From: Desulfocucumis sp964643075
GTDB lineage: Bacteria > Bacillota > Desulfotomaculia > Desulfotomaculales > Desulfocucumaceae
Length of the DNA stretch: 64,000 bases
Reading direction: 5' to 3'
Assembly (NCBI GenBank): GCA_964643075.1
Contig: CAZXQO010000022.1
Coordinates: forward strand, 1 to 64,000
Shown here: positions 42,895-51,053 of the stretch, in pieces
Layout: each line of letters opens with the position of its first letter
Position numbering within the stretch: the first letter of the stretch is position 1
The notes under the pieces: model-generated
The model's database searches: none
Seen by the model: the letters and a program-made list of their open reading frames with translations, nothing else
Told to the model about the DNA's origin: nothing
Made by a program: the position numbers and the translations under genes

Positions 42895-43776
42895 TTATAA
42901 TCTTTCTTTCGGTTCATACTCCGATTTACTTTTTGCATTATATAATCTATCCATAATAAATACAGATAGGTACATCCAAAAAATTGATATGGTAGAAACC
43001 GGCAGAAACCAGCCTTCCTTAATCAAAATCAGATTTAGCTTGTAGCCAATATAATAAGCCGTGTAAAGCAATAGTATTACCAGAACTTTCCATACTAATT
43101 TAAATCTTAAAAAATAAATAATCATTATTGGAATTGATAATAGAAAATGATGTACAAGAACCAAGAAATGACGACTCATGATTGGGTCGGGAAGAACCAT
43201 TCTGCTGAATTCCTGAAGCCTTAACAACATAAACGCCCATGTTAAAAAAGCTATATTAAGCGGAAATAGGGCCAAAAGGATAAATCCATAGTAAAATAGT
43301 GGATTTATGCCTTTAATGCTTTTCATATACATTATCTTAGCGATCCAGAATAGTAAGGGCATTAAAACAACGGTCATCCATGTTCTATACCAATTTTCAC
43401 TATAGATACCTAAAATTAAAAATGTTTTTTCGATAACACCATATATCCCGGCAAATATAAAAAACCAATAATATTTTAAGTTTAGAACTGTAATCATAAG
43501 TGCTGTGGCCGCTACGGAAGTCTGGGAAAAAAGATTACCTGCAATGACATCGTCAAATGGGAGAGGGGGATTTTGAATGATCTTAGGATGGTAGGAATAT
43601 CCTTTGAGAAAAATAAGAACTATCGCTTCAAAGTCAAAAATTAAACCCATTATAGTAAGATAGAAGGCAAACGCTAAATGACGGTTCTTCGCCTTAATCA
43701 TCACATAAAATAATTCTAATAGTGTCAAAATACCTAATATAATATACCATATTGTGTTAGTCCAAAAGTAGGCCAT
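42895..43776 (-). CDS. Polytopic membrane protein, paralogue of 45241-46140
   Basis: A 293-residue protein with about nine hydrophobic helices. The N-terminus MAYFWTNTIWYIILGILTLL is almost the same as that of the protein encoded at 45241-46140 (MNYFWTNTIWYVILGIITVF), and similarity continues through FYLTIMG, NLFSQTSVAATALMITVLNL and YFIFAGIYG. I do not recognise the family function. The start is set by comparison with the paralogue; 13 further codons upstream are in frame. Both lie in one strand-uniform cluster with two other membrane proteins, probably sporulation- or envelope-related, which is a guess. Confidence 0.65.
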   Translation of the reverse strand: MAYFWTNTIWYIILGILTLLELFYVMIKAKNRHLAFAFYLTIMGLIFDFEAIVLIFLKGYSYHPKIIQNPPLPFDDVIAGNLFSQTSVAATALMITVLNLKYYWFFIFAGIYGVIEKTFLILGIYSENWYRTWMTVVLMPLLFWIAKIMYMKSIKGINPLFYYGFILLALFPLNIAFLTWAFMLLRLQEFSRMVLPDPIMSRHFLVLVHHFLLSIPIMIIYFLRFKLVWKVLVILLLYTAYYIGYKLNLILIKEGWFLPVSTISIFWMYLSVFIMDRLYNAKSKSEYEPKERL

Positions 43777-43839
43777 AGGTTTGGTAATTGCCTCCATATA
43801 AAGATAGACATACATTAAACCGGAAGAATTCCAAGACTA

Positions 43840-44289
43840 TTAGTATTTCCCCAACCCTAGAACATGATGATTTAATAGTGTGCTTTCGACTATTTTGACT
43901 TGTTCTTTATAGCAATTAATAATTAATATCACTTCTGTTGATCTGTTTTTTATATTCTTATTTCGTTTTTTGTTACCAAAAATAATATCCAAGAGAAACC
44001 CAAGAGAAAAACCTGCAAAAAAACCAATTAAACCCCAAATAATTGGACCCCATTTTAACATAAAACCATAAATAACACCTAAAACCATGAACACAGTACC
44101 AAGTGCCGTCGCACTGTCAAAAAAGCTGATACCATTCGAATAATGTATAGTATCAAGGATTTTTTTGTTTTCATTATTTATTTCCATTGGTATTGCAAGG
44201 ATATTTTCTTTAGAAATACCCTTTTGTTGTAATTCGGTTATAGCAAGTTCTAAATACGTGGAGTGTTCAAAAGATGATACAACATACAT
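43840..44289 (-). CDS. Small membrane protein with central Gly-rich helices
   Basis: A 149-residue protein: a soluble N-terminal part (MYVVSSFEHSTYLELAITEL), two hydrophobic Gly-rich helices (TALGTVFMVLGVIYGFML and WGLIGFFAGFSLGFLLDII) and a C-terminal half-domain with VILIINCYKEQVKIVESTLL. The layout resembles general-stress/YflT-like proteins in which alpha/beta halves flank a glycine-zipper membrane insert. Function unknown. Confidence 0.6.
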   Translation of the reverse strand: MYVVSSFEHSTYLELAITELQQKGISKENILAIPMEINNENKKILDTIHYSNGISFFDSATALGTVFMVLGVIYGFMLKWGPIIWGLIGFFAGFSLGFLLDIIFGNKKRNKNIKNRSTEVILIINCYKEQVKIVESTLLNHHVLGLGKY

Positions 44290-44310
44290 CTTTATTTCAC
44301 CGTTCTTTAT

Positions 44311-45072
44311 TTAAATTGGCATTTTAAAATCAGGATCTTGGTAGTTATTTTTTAAAAACCTGGACTGTTCTAACTCAAACAGTTTGTTATTTTCAACAGC
44401 TTGAACATAGGCATCATAAATAGCAAAGCAAAAAATAGAAGGCAATAATAGCAGCCATTCTGGGTTAGTTGAAGCAATTGCTTGACTAAAGTTACCTGTA
44501 AAACTTAAATGCACAACTGTAAGGGTATTTGAAAAATGAACTATTGTTACCCACCACATAAACACAAAAAAACCTGTAGGTAATCTCTGATTATAAATTT
44601 GACCAAGACCAGGCATAAGAAATGACCATACTGCTGAAATCCAAGGGGTTCTTTTTTCTAAAAAATTTAACTCCCATGAACTTATTTTGCCTGTAACTAT
44701 CGGGGATTTATCTCTATCCGCCAGAATAGAGAATTTATTATACTCTACTGTTAAACGATAGCTGTCCCAAACTGCATATAAGTATACTGGAATATAAAGA
44801 ATAACCCATTTGGTATTTAATGTTTCTTTAGCCAAATCAAATTGGCCTGTAAAAGAATAAAGGATTGCTAAATTTAAATTTGAGTTTATGTTTATGAATA
44901 CTTCCCAGATTACTAATAGAAAACCTCTTACATAACTGCACAATAAAATATGTCCAAAACCTGGAAATGCAAAAGACCACCATGCAGTAACCCAAGGGTT
45001 TCTTAGATGGATAAAATTTGTGATTATAGTTGAAGTGTTGGCTTTAGGGTGACGTATACAATTTTCGTTCAT
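44311..45072 (-). CDS. Membrane protein with two internal repeats
   Basis: A 253-residue protein made of two similar halves. Each begins with an (N/T)PW(V/I)(T/S)A.WSF..PG(F/L)G(H/Q)I block (NPWVTAWWSFAFPGFGHI and TPWISAVWSFLMPGLGQI), followed by a hydrophobic hairpin, an FTG(Q/N)F loop and an aromatic helix ending in a (W/I)(D)SY or YDAY element. This is an internal duplication of a TM2-like domain. It lies between the two paralogous polytopic proteins in the same cluster. Function unknown. Confidence 0.65.
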   Translation of the reverse strand: MNENCIRHPKANTSTIITNFIHLRNPWVTAWWSFAFPGFGHILLCSYVRGFLLVIWEVFININSNLNLAILYSFTGQFDLAKETLNTKWVILYIPVYLYAVWDSYRLTVEYNKFSILADRDKSPIVTGKISSWELNFLEKRTPWISAVWSFLMPGLGQIYNQRLPTGFFVFMWWVTIVHFSNTLTVVHLSFTGNFSQAIASTNPEWLLLLPSIFCFAIYDAYVQAVENNKLFELEQSRFLKNNYQDPDFKMPI

Positions 45073-45126
45073 AACTCTCTCCTTTAATGTACTTCTTGTA
45101 TTCGAATAGCCCTTCTCTTGTTATTT

Positions 45127-45240
45127 ATATCAATGTATAATTATGGATAATGATGCGTAGGTTTTACCGACAAAGGTTGCAGCCGTAACCAGCCCAACTC
45201 CCTTGATTCTAAGTACATCAAAGATATATTCAGGTAAAAA
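45127..45240 (-). pseudogene. Possible IS110-type transposase fragment
   Basis: A frame without a start reads FLPEYIFDVLRIKGVGLVTA followed by ATFVGKT. I.GVG..TAA is the helix-hairpin-helix pattern of IS110/IS1111 transposases. Very short; low confidence. Confidence 0.35.
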
Positions 45241-46140
45241 CTAATAAGTGTAATTATTTTTACCTTGTTCATATAACCTATCGACAATAAACACAAACAA
45301 ATACGTCTCCAGAATAGATCCTATATTAAATATTAAAAATAAAGGGGCTTTAGCATTAACAAGGATATAGTTAAAATTCCATGCAAAATAATTAATTGCT
45401 GACAAAATCAATATAATCAACGTATGCCACTGCCATTTGAGTTTTCGAAAATATGCAATTAAAATTACATTGAGTAATAAAAGGATTTCAATGGCAAAGA
45501 TAGTCGAATCACTTATGGTTGGATCGGGTAAAATATATAAACCATAATAAAGATCAGATAAAATAAGGGGTATATCTTTGAAAGAAACATATAGAGTAAA
45601 CACTCCCAAAAAAACAGCAATATATTTCATTACACTTCCCATACCTTGAAATATTTTATTATAAAACTTTTCAGTAACCCAGAATAATATTAAAAGACCG
45701 ACAACCGTCATCCATGTCCGATACCAGTGTTGTTCATAAATACCTAAACACTTAAAAAACTCTTCAATTCCAACATATATTCCGGCAAATATAAAATACC
45801 AATACTTTCTAAGATTTAAAATAGTAATTAGGACAGCTGTTGCTGCTACCGAATACTGAGAGAAAAAATTGCCTATCAGCCCATCATGAAAGCGGATTAA
45901 CTGTTGGGCTATCTGTTTATCAGGAGTTGCAGTGTCTTGAATAATCATTGGATAATACATATATCTCTTGAAAAAGTCATATATGGTTACTTCAAATGCA
46001 AAAGCCATACCACAAATGGTTAAATACAATGCAAATGCAAGCTTGCGGTTGTTGGTTTTAACCATAAAGTAAGTTACTTCAAATACTGTTATTATTCCTA
46101 AAATGACATACCAAATGGTGTTTGTCCAAAAATAATTCAT
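45241..46140 (-). CDS. Polytopic membrane protein, paralogue of 42895-43776
   Basis: A 299-residue protein with about nine predicted helices beginning MNYFWTNTIWYVILG. It contains the shared blocks LAFALYLTICG, NFFSQYSVAATAVLITILNL and YWYFIFAGIYVGIEEFFKCL, plus HWYRTWMTVV, also present in the paralogue as NWYRTWMTVV. The ribosome site AAGGCGG is about 13 bases upstream. No known function. Confidence 0.65.
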   Translation of the reverse strand: MNYFWTNTIWYVILGIITVFEVTYFMVKTNNRKLAFALYLTICGMAFAFEVTIYDFFKRYMYYPMIIQDTATPDKQIAQQLIRFHDGLIGNFFSQYSVAATAVLITILNLRKYWYFIFAGIYVGIEEFFKCLGIYEQHWYRTWMTVVGLLILFWVTEKFYNKIFQGMGSVMKYIAVFLGVFTLYVSFKDIPLILSDLYYGLYILPDPTISDSTIFAIEILLLLNVILIAYFRKLKWQWHTLIILILSAINYFAWNFNYILVNAKAPLFLIFNIGSILETYLFVFIVDRLYEQGKNNYTY

Positions 46141-46190
46141 AAATGCTTCTTACCGCCTTGAATTCCCGTTTATGTACTAAATGGATATGA

Positions 46191-46516
46191 TTAACATTTC
46201 TCCGACATTTTTCTTTCTTTGTCAGCAATGTGGTATAGAATTTCTTTAACCCTTTCATCATTTGTTGCAATTGCATGAGCCTCATACCCTATAATGGCTT
46301 CATCAGCGATATCTACTCTAAAAGGGTTTCCTGAAAGCGCCATAAAGATGCATTCTTTTTCAGAAAATACCATTTCAGAAGGTTTCCATTTCTTTGAAAT
46401 AGTCTGAAAAGTATATACCGGTAAATTTTCCAAGCTTGCCGCTCCGGAAAGCCTGTTAGTTGGAGGTAATTAGAAGATGTAAGAACTGCAGCTATTAACA
46501 TTAAGATTGTTTTCAT
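46191..46516 (-). pseudogene. Frameshifted small gene of unknown function
   Basis: MKTILMLIAAVLTSSNYLQL (one frame) continues as GAASLENLPVYTFQTISKKW and ends EILYHIADKERKMSEKC in another, with a single-base shift near 46440. The N-terminus resembles a short signal or anchor. The second part alone could start at TTG 46433 behind GGAG, so a shorter working gene is possible. Confidence 0.45.
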
Positions 46517-46618
46517 CTTTAATGTTAAAATTAAACACAACAGCCTTATCGTTTTGCACAAGGTATGAGTAAAAAAATCACACTTGTACACCAGGAGTGA
46601 TTTTGGATATTCTAAGTT

Positions 46619-46909
46619 TTAGGCATGTTGGGGCATAAGGCACTTCAGCACGGCAATACATCCGATCATGGTAATAAACTGTCTTTCGCTGTCTTTCACT
46701 GACTTCCTCGTAGGGTATACATCAATACCGTAGATATCTCTCATGTGATTCTCTATATTACGGGTGGACATACCCTTGGCATACATGGCAATAATCTGTT
46801 CTTCAAGCTGGTTAGAGGTTCTTTCGTATTTGCCGATAATCCTGGGTTCAAATTCATCATTGCAGTCCCGGGGGATGACTGGTAATATTGCAGGAAAGCC
46901 AACGGTCAT
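46619..46909 (-). pseudogene. IS256-type (mutator) transposase fragment
   Basis: RDCNDEFEPRIIGKYERTSN and LEEQIIAMYAKGMSTRNIEN followed by HMRDIYGIDVYPT are the N-terminal DNA-binding part of IS256/mutator transposases. After about 70 residues the frame runs into unrelated sequence, so the catalytic domain is lost. Confidence 0.85.
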
Positions 46910-46923
46910 GTTTTAAAAAATTA

Positions 46924-47068
46924 TTGTCACTAGTCCGTAATGGTGTTATAATTTCATAAAATAGGAGTATGAAGCTCCGGGCAGCATTCGGTGTTAAAAA
47001 TTCATATTCAGGAAATAAAGCCATGAAGGTTTTGCGGCATGTGCCGTAAAATTTTTTGTGGCTTTTTT
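46924..47068 (+). promoter_or_regulatory. Promoter and AYGAA tandem-hairpin attenuator of the dpp-type operon
   Basis: Promoter TTGTCA (46924-46929), 17 bases, TATAAT (46947-46952). Hairpin 1 is GGAGT-ATGAA-GCTCC (46964-46978). Hairpin 2 is AAGCC-ATGAA-GGTTT (47018-47032). AAGCCA (47018-47023) can pair instead with TGGCTT (47059-47064), followed by T, as a terminator. Near-duplicate of the leader at 34172-34318; the loops and stems are kept while the linker between them differs. Confidence 0.7.
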
Positions 47069-47092
47069 AATTGAAATTATGAGGATTATGCA

Positions 47093-48106
47093 ATGTGCGA
47101 AACTATTGTAATGGTGGAAAATTTAAAGATTCACTTTACCATGAAAACCGGCGTGGTTAAGGCAGTTAACGGGGTCAGTTTCGATTTGCGGGCCGGGGAA
47201 ACGCTGGGTGTTATCGGTGAGAGCGGCAGCGGCAAAAGTGTGATTGCACGTGCGCTGCTGGGGATGGTAGACAGGCCGGGAAGAGTGGAGGGCCGGATAA
47301 TATACAAAGGATTGGATTTATTATCTTTATCCCGGAAGGAAAAGCAGAACTTGCGCGGCCGGGAAATAGCCATGGTTTTTCAGGACCCCATGACTTCACT
47401 GAATCCCATTCTCACCGTGGGAAAACAGTTAACCGAAGTTATCAGGCGTCACACGCCAATCTCCCGCCGGCAGGCCCGGGAAAGGGCTATGCAAGTCATG
47501 TCCTCAGTGGGGTTGATCCGTCCCGCTGAATTGATGGGAGCCTTTCCCTTTCAGTTAAGCGGCGGCATGCGCCAGAGAGTGATGCTGGCCATGGCCCTGG
47601 GGGCGAATCCTTCCCTGCTGATTGCCGATGAACCCACCACTGCCCTGGATGTTACGGTTCAGGCGCAGATATTAAAGGAACTGCACCGGCTGCAGCAGGA
47701 AAAGGGTATGGCCCTGCTGGTTATTACCCATAACTGGGGGGTGGTGGCGGAATTGGCCGACCGGGTGGCGGTTATGTATGCGGGAAGGCTGGTGGAGTGG
47801 GGCAGTGTAGCGGATATATACAGTTGCCCCGCTCATCCCTATACCAGGAGTCTTTTAAATGCACTTCCCCGATTGGGGCAAAGGAAGCACCGGCCGGTGC
47901 CCGGCCCGTTCTCCGGCTTGCCACTGGCTTTCCCCGGCCCGGATGCGGGTTGTTCCTTTGCGCCACGCTGTGCTTATAAAGGAGATTACTGCCGCAGGCT
48001 GCCTCGGGCCGCGGAAGTGTCGCCGGGACACCTGGTGTTGTGCCATGCAGCCGGAATGCTGACCGGGTACGCCGCTTCAGCGGAAGGGCGGCGGGAGCTT
48101 GCCTGA
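47093..48106 (+). CDS. Peptide/nickel-type ABC transporter ATPase (DppD/OppD class)
   Basis: A 337-residue ATPase: GESGSGKSV at residues 42-50, FQDPMTSLNPILTVGKQ (Q-loop), LSGGMRQRVMLAMAL (signature), LIADEPTTALD (Walker B) and the H-loop VITHN. The C-terminal extension has the Cys pattern CSFAPRCAYKGDYC typical of DppD/OppD/NikD. First gene of a six-gene operon (two ATPases, two permeases, binding protein, methyltransferase) behind the AYGAA leader. It overlaps the next ATPase by eight bases. Context suggests nickel, cobalt or a metal chelate rather than peptides, but this is not shown. Confidence 0.92.
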   Translation: MCETIVMVENLKIHFTMKTGVVKAVNGVSFDLRAGETLGVIGESGSGKSVIARALLGMVDRPGRVEGRIIYKGLDLLSLSRKEKQNLRGREIAMVFQDPMTSLNPILTVGKQLTEVIRRHTPISRRQARERAMQVMSSVGLIRPAELMGAFPFQLSGGMRQRVMLAMALGANPSLLIADEPTTALDVTVQAQILKELHRLQQEKGMALLVITHNWGVVAELADRVAVMYAGRLVEWGSVADIYSCPAHPYTRSLLNALPRLGQRKHRPVPGPFSGLPLAFPGPDAGCSFAPRCAYKGDYCRRLPRAAEVSPGHLVLCHAAGMLTGYAASAEGRRELA

Positions 48107-49118
48107 ATATATACATAAAAACACTGAACCGGAAGGTGATATTTTTTCCCCCGGCAGCAGGCTGCTGGAAATAAGGGATGTGGTTAAGCGCTACCGCAGC
48201 GGGCGCCGCAATGTAACGGCGGTGGATAATTTGAGCCTGTATATTGACAGGGGCGAAGTGCTGGGCCTGGTGGGGGAGAGCGGGTGCGGCAAATCCACTT
48301 TGGCCCGGCTGACGGTGGGTATGGAGCGGCCGGACAGAGGCAGTATTGTGTTCGGCGGTGTGGACCTGTCATCTGTGCGGGGTGAGCAGCTGCGCTTGCT
48401 CAGGCAGGGTATCCAGATGGTTTTTCAGGACAGCGGCTCGGCGCTGAATCCCAGGATGACGGTGGGAGCGGCGGTGGCCGAGCCGCTGGGAAACTTTAAT
48501 ATTACCAGCACTGCCGCCCGGGAAAAGACGGCAGGGGATTTGCTGGAGAGGGTGGGGCTTGGCCGCAGTATGGCAGACCGTTTTCCCCATCAGCTGTCCG
48601 GCGGCCAGCGGCAGCGGGTGGGTATCGCCAGGGCACTGGCCGCCGATCCCAAACTGATGGTATGCGATGAACCGGTTACCAGTCTGGACGTATCTGTTCA
48701 AGCGCAAATAATTAATTTGTTGTTAGAACTTAAAACTGCTCTCAGTCTGTCCTATCTTTTCATATCCCATGACCTGGCAGTGGTATATCAAATGTGCGAC
48801 CGGGTGGCGGTGATGTACCTGGGCAGGCTGGTGGAGGTGCTGCCGGTGGAAAGGCTGGTGTCGGAGTCACTGCATCCCTACACCAGGGCGCTGGTGGCGG
48901 CTGTGCCCGCCGAAAACCCACGGCGCCGCGGTTATCCAAACCTGCGGCTGACCGGTGAGGCGGTACTTCCCGAAGCCGGGCGGAGCTGTCTTTTTGCCCC
49001 TAGGTGTACAGCGGCAGAGCCCCGCTGTTTTGATGAGTGCCCCTCCCTTGTTGAAATAACACCCGGCCATACGGTGGCCTGTCACCATTGTTCCGGGGAA
49101 AAGCCCGGCAGTTCATAG
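48099..49118 (+). CDS. Peptide/nickel-type ABC transporter ATPase (DppF/OppF class)
   Basis: A 339-residue partner ATPase with GESGCGKSTLARL, VFQDSGSALNPRMTVG, LSGGQRQRVGIARAL and MVCDEPVTSLD, and a C-terminal Cys-rich tail (CLFAPRCTAAEPRC). It forms the heterodimeric motor with the preceding ATPase. The TTG at 48099 overlaps that gene; GGGAG lies very close, so the exact start is uncertain. 52 bases separate it from the first permease. Confidence 0.91.
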   Translation: MPEYIHKNTEPEGDIFSPGSRLLEIRDVVKRYRSGRRNVTAVDNLSLYIDRGEVLGLVGESGCGKSTLARLTVGMERPDRGSIVFGGVDLSSVRGEQLRLLRQGIQMVFQDSGSALNPRMTVGAAVAEPLGNFNITSTAAREKTAGDLLERVGLGRSMADRFPHQLSGGQRQRVGIARALAADPKLMVCDEPVTSLDVSVQAQIINLLLELKTALSLSYLFISHDLAVVYQMCDRVAVMYLGRLVEVLPVERLVSESLHPYTRALVAAVPAENPRRRGYPNLRLTGEAVLPEAGRSCLFAPRCTAAEPRCFDECPSLVEITPGHTVACHHCSGEKPGSS

Positions 49119-49170
49119 CAGAGGTGGTTAGGGCCGGAATGGCGGGATGTAATATTATCCGGGTGTATTT

Positions 49171-50115
49171 ATGACCAGATATATATTAAAAAGAATTATA
49201 CAGCTAATACCCGTGGTTATAGGTATTTCACTCATTACTTTTTTTATCCTGAATTTAGCCCCGGGGGACCCCGCTGAATTAATGGTTCGCTCATCGGGTA
49301 TGGAACCCACTGCGGAAGCGTTGGCCTCCATGCAGGAAGAACTGGGGCTAAATCATCCGTTACATATCAGGTACGTCCTATGGGCATGGCAGGCGCTGCA
49401 CGGGGACCTGGGCGTTTCCTACCGCAGCGGCCTTCCGGTGGCCCGGGAACTGGCGGACCGTTTTCCGGCAACACTGCGGCTGGCGCTGACCTCCGCGGTG
49501 TTCATGCTCTTCCTGGCGCTGCCCGCAGGGTTGTTTGCCGCTATTTTTAACAGAACATACATCGACCACCTGAGCCGCATAGTCGCTTTGATCGGCGCTT
49601 CCATGCCAGGATACTGGCTGGCTCTTATCCTTATTTATATATTCGGTGTCCGGTTTGGACTGCTGCCGGTCATGGGAAGCGGCTCAATAAAACACCTGGT
49701 GCTGCCTGCGAGTACCCTGGGTTTCGGCCTGGCCGCCATTTACGCCAGGCTGCTGCGGGCCAGCCTGCTTGAGGTTCTGGGGCAGGAGTACATAAAGGTG
49801 GCCAGGGCCAAGGGCTTAAGGGAGCGGCGGGTGCTTTTGGGGCATGCCCTTAAAAATGCCCTGCTGCCGGTAATCACTGCATTTGGTATGAGTATGGGCC
49901 ACCTGATGGGTGGAATGGTAGTGGTGGAAACAATTTTTGCCTGGCCCGGCATGGGGAGACTTTGTGTAGAGGCCATCTTTGCCAGGGACTATCCGGTCTT
50001 GCAGGCTTATGTTCTGGTTATGGCACTAATATTTGTGGTGATCAATCTGCTGGTTGATATATCCGTCGTTTTGCTTGACCCCAGGGTAAGGCTGGAGGGG
50101 GGCGGGAGGAGTTGA
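49171..50115 (+). CDS. Peptide/nickel-type ABC permease (DppB class)
   Basis: A 314-residue membrane protein with six helices. The N-terminus (LKRIIQLIPVVIGISLITFF) and LNLAPGDPAELMVRSSG are standard for DppB/NikB. The ATPase-contacting EAA-like loop is VARAKGLRERRVLLGHALKN. GMVVVETIFAWPGMGRL is the conserved C-terminal block. It overlaps nothing but lies three bases from the second permease. Confidence 0.93.
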   Translation: MTRYILKRIIQLIPVVIGISLITFFILNLAPGDPAELMVRSSGMEPTAEALASMQEELGLNHPLHIRYVLWAWQALHGDLGVSYRSGLPVARELADRFPATLRLALTSAVFMLFLALPAGLFAAIFNRTYIDHLSRIVALIGASMPGYWLALILIYIFGVRFGLLPVMGSGSIKHLVLPASTLGFGLAAIYARLLRASLLEVLGQEYIKVARAKGLRERRVLLGHALKNALLPVITAFGMSMGHLMGGMVVVETIFAWPGMGRLCVEAIFARDYPVLQAYVLVMALIFVVINLLVDISVVLLDPRVRLEGGGRS

Positions 50116-50118
50116 ACC

Positions 50119-51018
50119 GTGTTAACGGATAGTGCTTTGATGGGCTGTATAACCGGGCGCACAGCTAAATGTTCCTTCGCCAGGCTGGCACTGTGGAGAT
50201 TGTGCAGGGATCCCCTGGCCGTGGCAGGCATGATCATAATCTTAATTGTATTGTTGGCGGCGCTGCTGGCGCCGTTATTGTCCCCGCATGATCCCAACAG
50301 GGTGAACCTGGCTATGACACTATCCCCGCCGGGGCATGGCTTTCTCCTGGGCACCGATCATCTGGGCAGGTGCATTTTCTCCCGGCTCATATACGGCGCC
50401 AGGGTTTCCCTGGGGACGGCCGGCATTGTTTTAGCCAGTATTCTGGTAATCAGTATTCCCCTGGGAGCGCTGGCAGGTTATATGGGAGGTAAAGTGGATA
50501 TTGTGATCATGAGGCTGGTGGATGTACTGCTGGCGTTTCCCTACCTGGTGCTGGCCCTGGCCGTGGCAGGCATGCTGGGGCCGGGCCTGATCAATGCTAT
50601 GCTGGCCCTGGGGCTGGTCTGGTGGGTGGAGTACGCCCGGATTGTCAGGGGTATGGTCATGGCTGTAAAGGAAGAGGAATATGTGCTGGCAGCCGTGACC
50701 GGCGGCGCGCGTCCGCTGCATGTGCTGATACGCCACATACTGCCCAATATTATTTCCCCGGTAATTGTGCTGGCCACCCTGGACATGGGTAGACTGGTGC
50801 TGGCCATCTCCGCACTCTCCTTTCTGGGGCTGGGGGCGCAGCCCCCGGATGCAGAGTGGGGGGCCATGCTAAACGACGGCCGGCAGTACATGCAGGTGGC
50901 CCCCATGCTGATGGTATGGCCGGGGTTGGCCATTATGCTGGTAGTGCTTGCTTTTAACCTCCTGGGAGACGGCCTGAGGGACGCAATGGATCCCAGGGAG
51001 AGCGGGGTGATTGAATAA
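50119..51018 (+). CDS. Peptide/nickel-type ABC permease (DppC class)
   Basis: A 299-residue permease: LAPLLSPHDPNRVNLAMTLS, GTDHLGRCIFSRLIYGARVS, RLVDVLLAFPYLVLALAVAG and LSFLGLGAQPPDAEWGAMLN are the usual DppC/NikC blocks. The final segment LLGDGLRDAMDPRES matches the decayed permease at 37338-38005, confirming that the latter is a relic of the same family. GTG start after GGAGGAG. Confidence 0.93.
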   Translation: MLTDSALMGCITGRTAKCSFARLALWRLCRDPLAVAGMIIILIVLLAALLAPLLSPHDPNRVNLAMTLSPPGHGFLLGTDHLGRCIFSRLIYGARVSLGTAGIVLASILVISIPLGALAGYMGGKVDIVIMRLVDVLLAFPYLVLALAVAGMLGPGLINAMLALGLVWWVEYARIVRGMVMAVKEEEYVLAAVTGGARPLHVLIRHILPNIISPVIVLATLDMGRLVLAISALSFLGLGAQPPDAEWGAMLNDGRQYMQVAPMLMVWPGLAIMLVVLAFNLLGDGLRDAMDPRESGVIE

Positions 51019-51053
51019 AAAGTTGTATAGATAAAAATGGAGGGGGATTGCAA

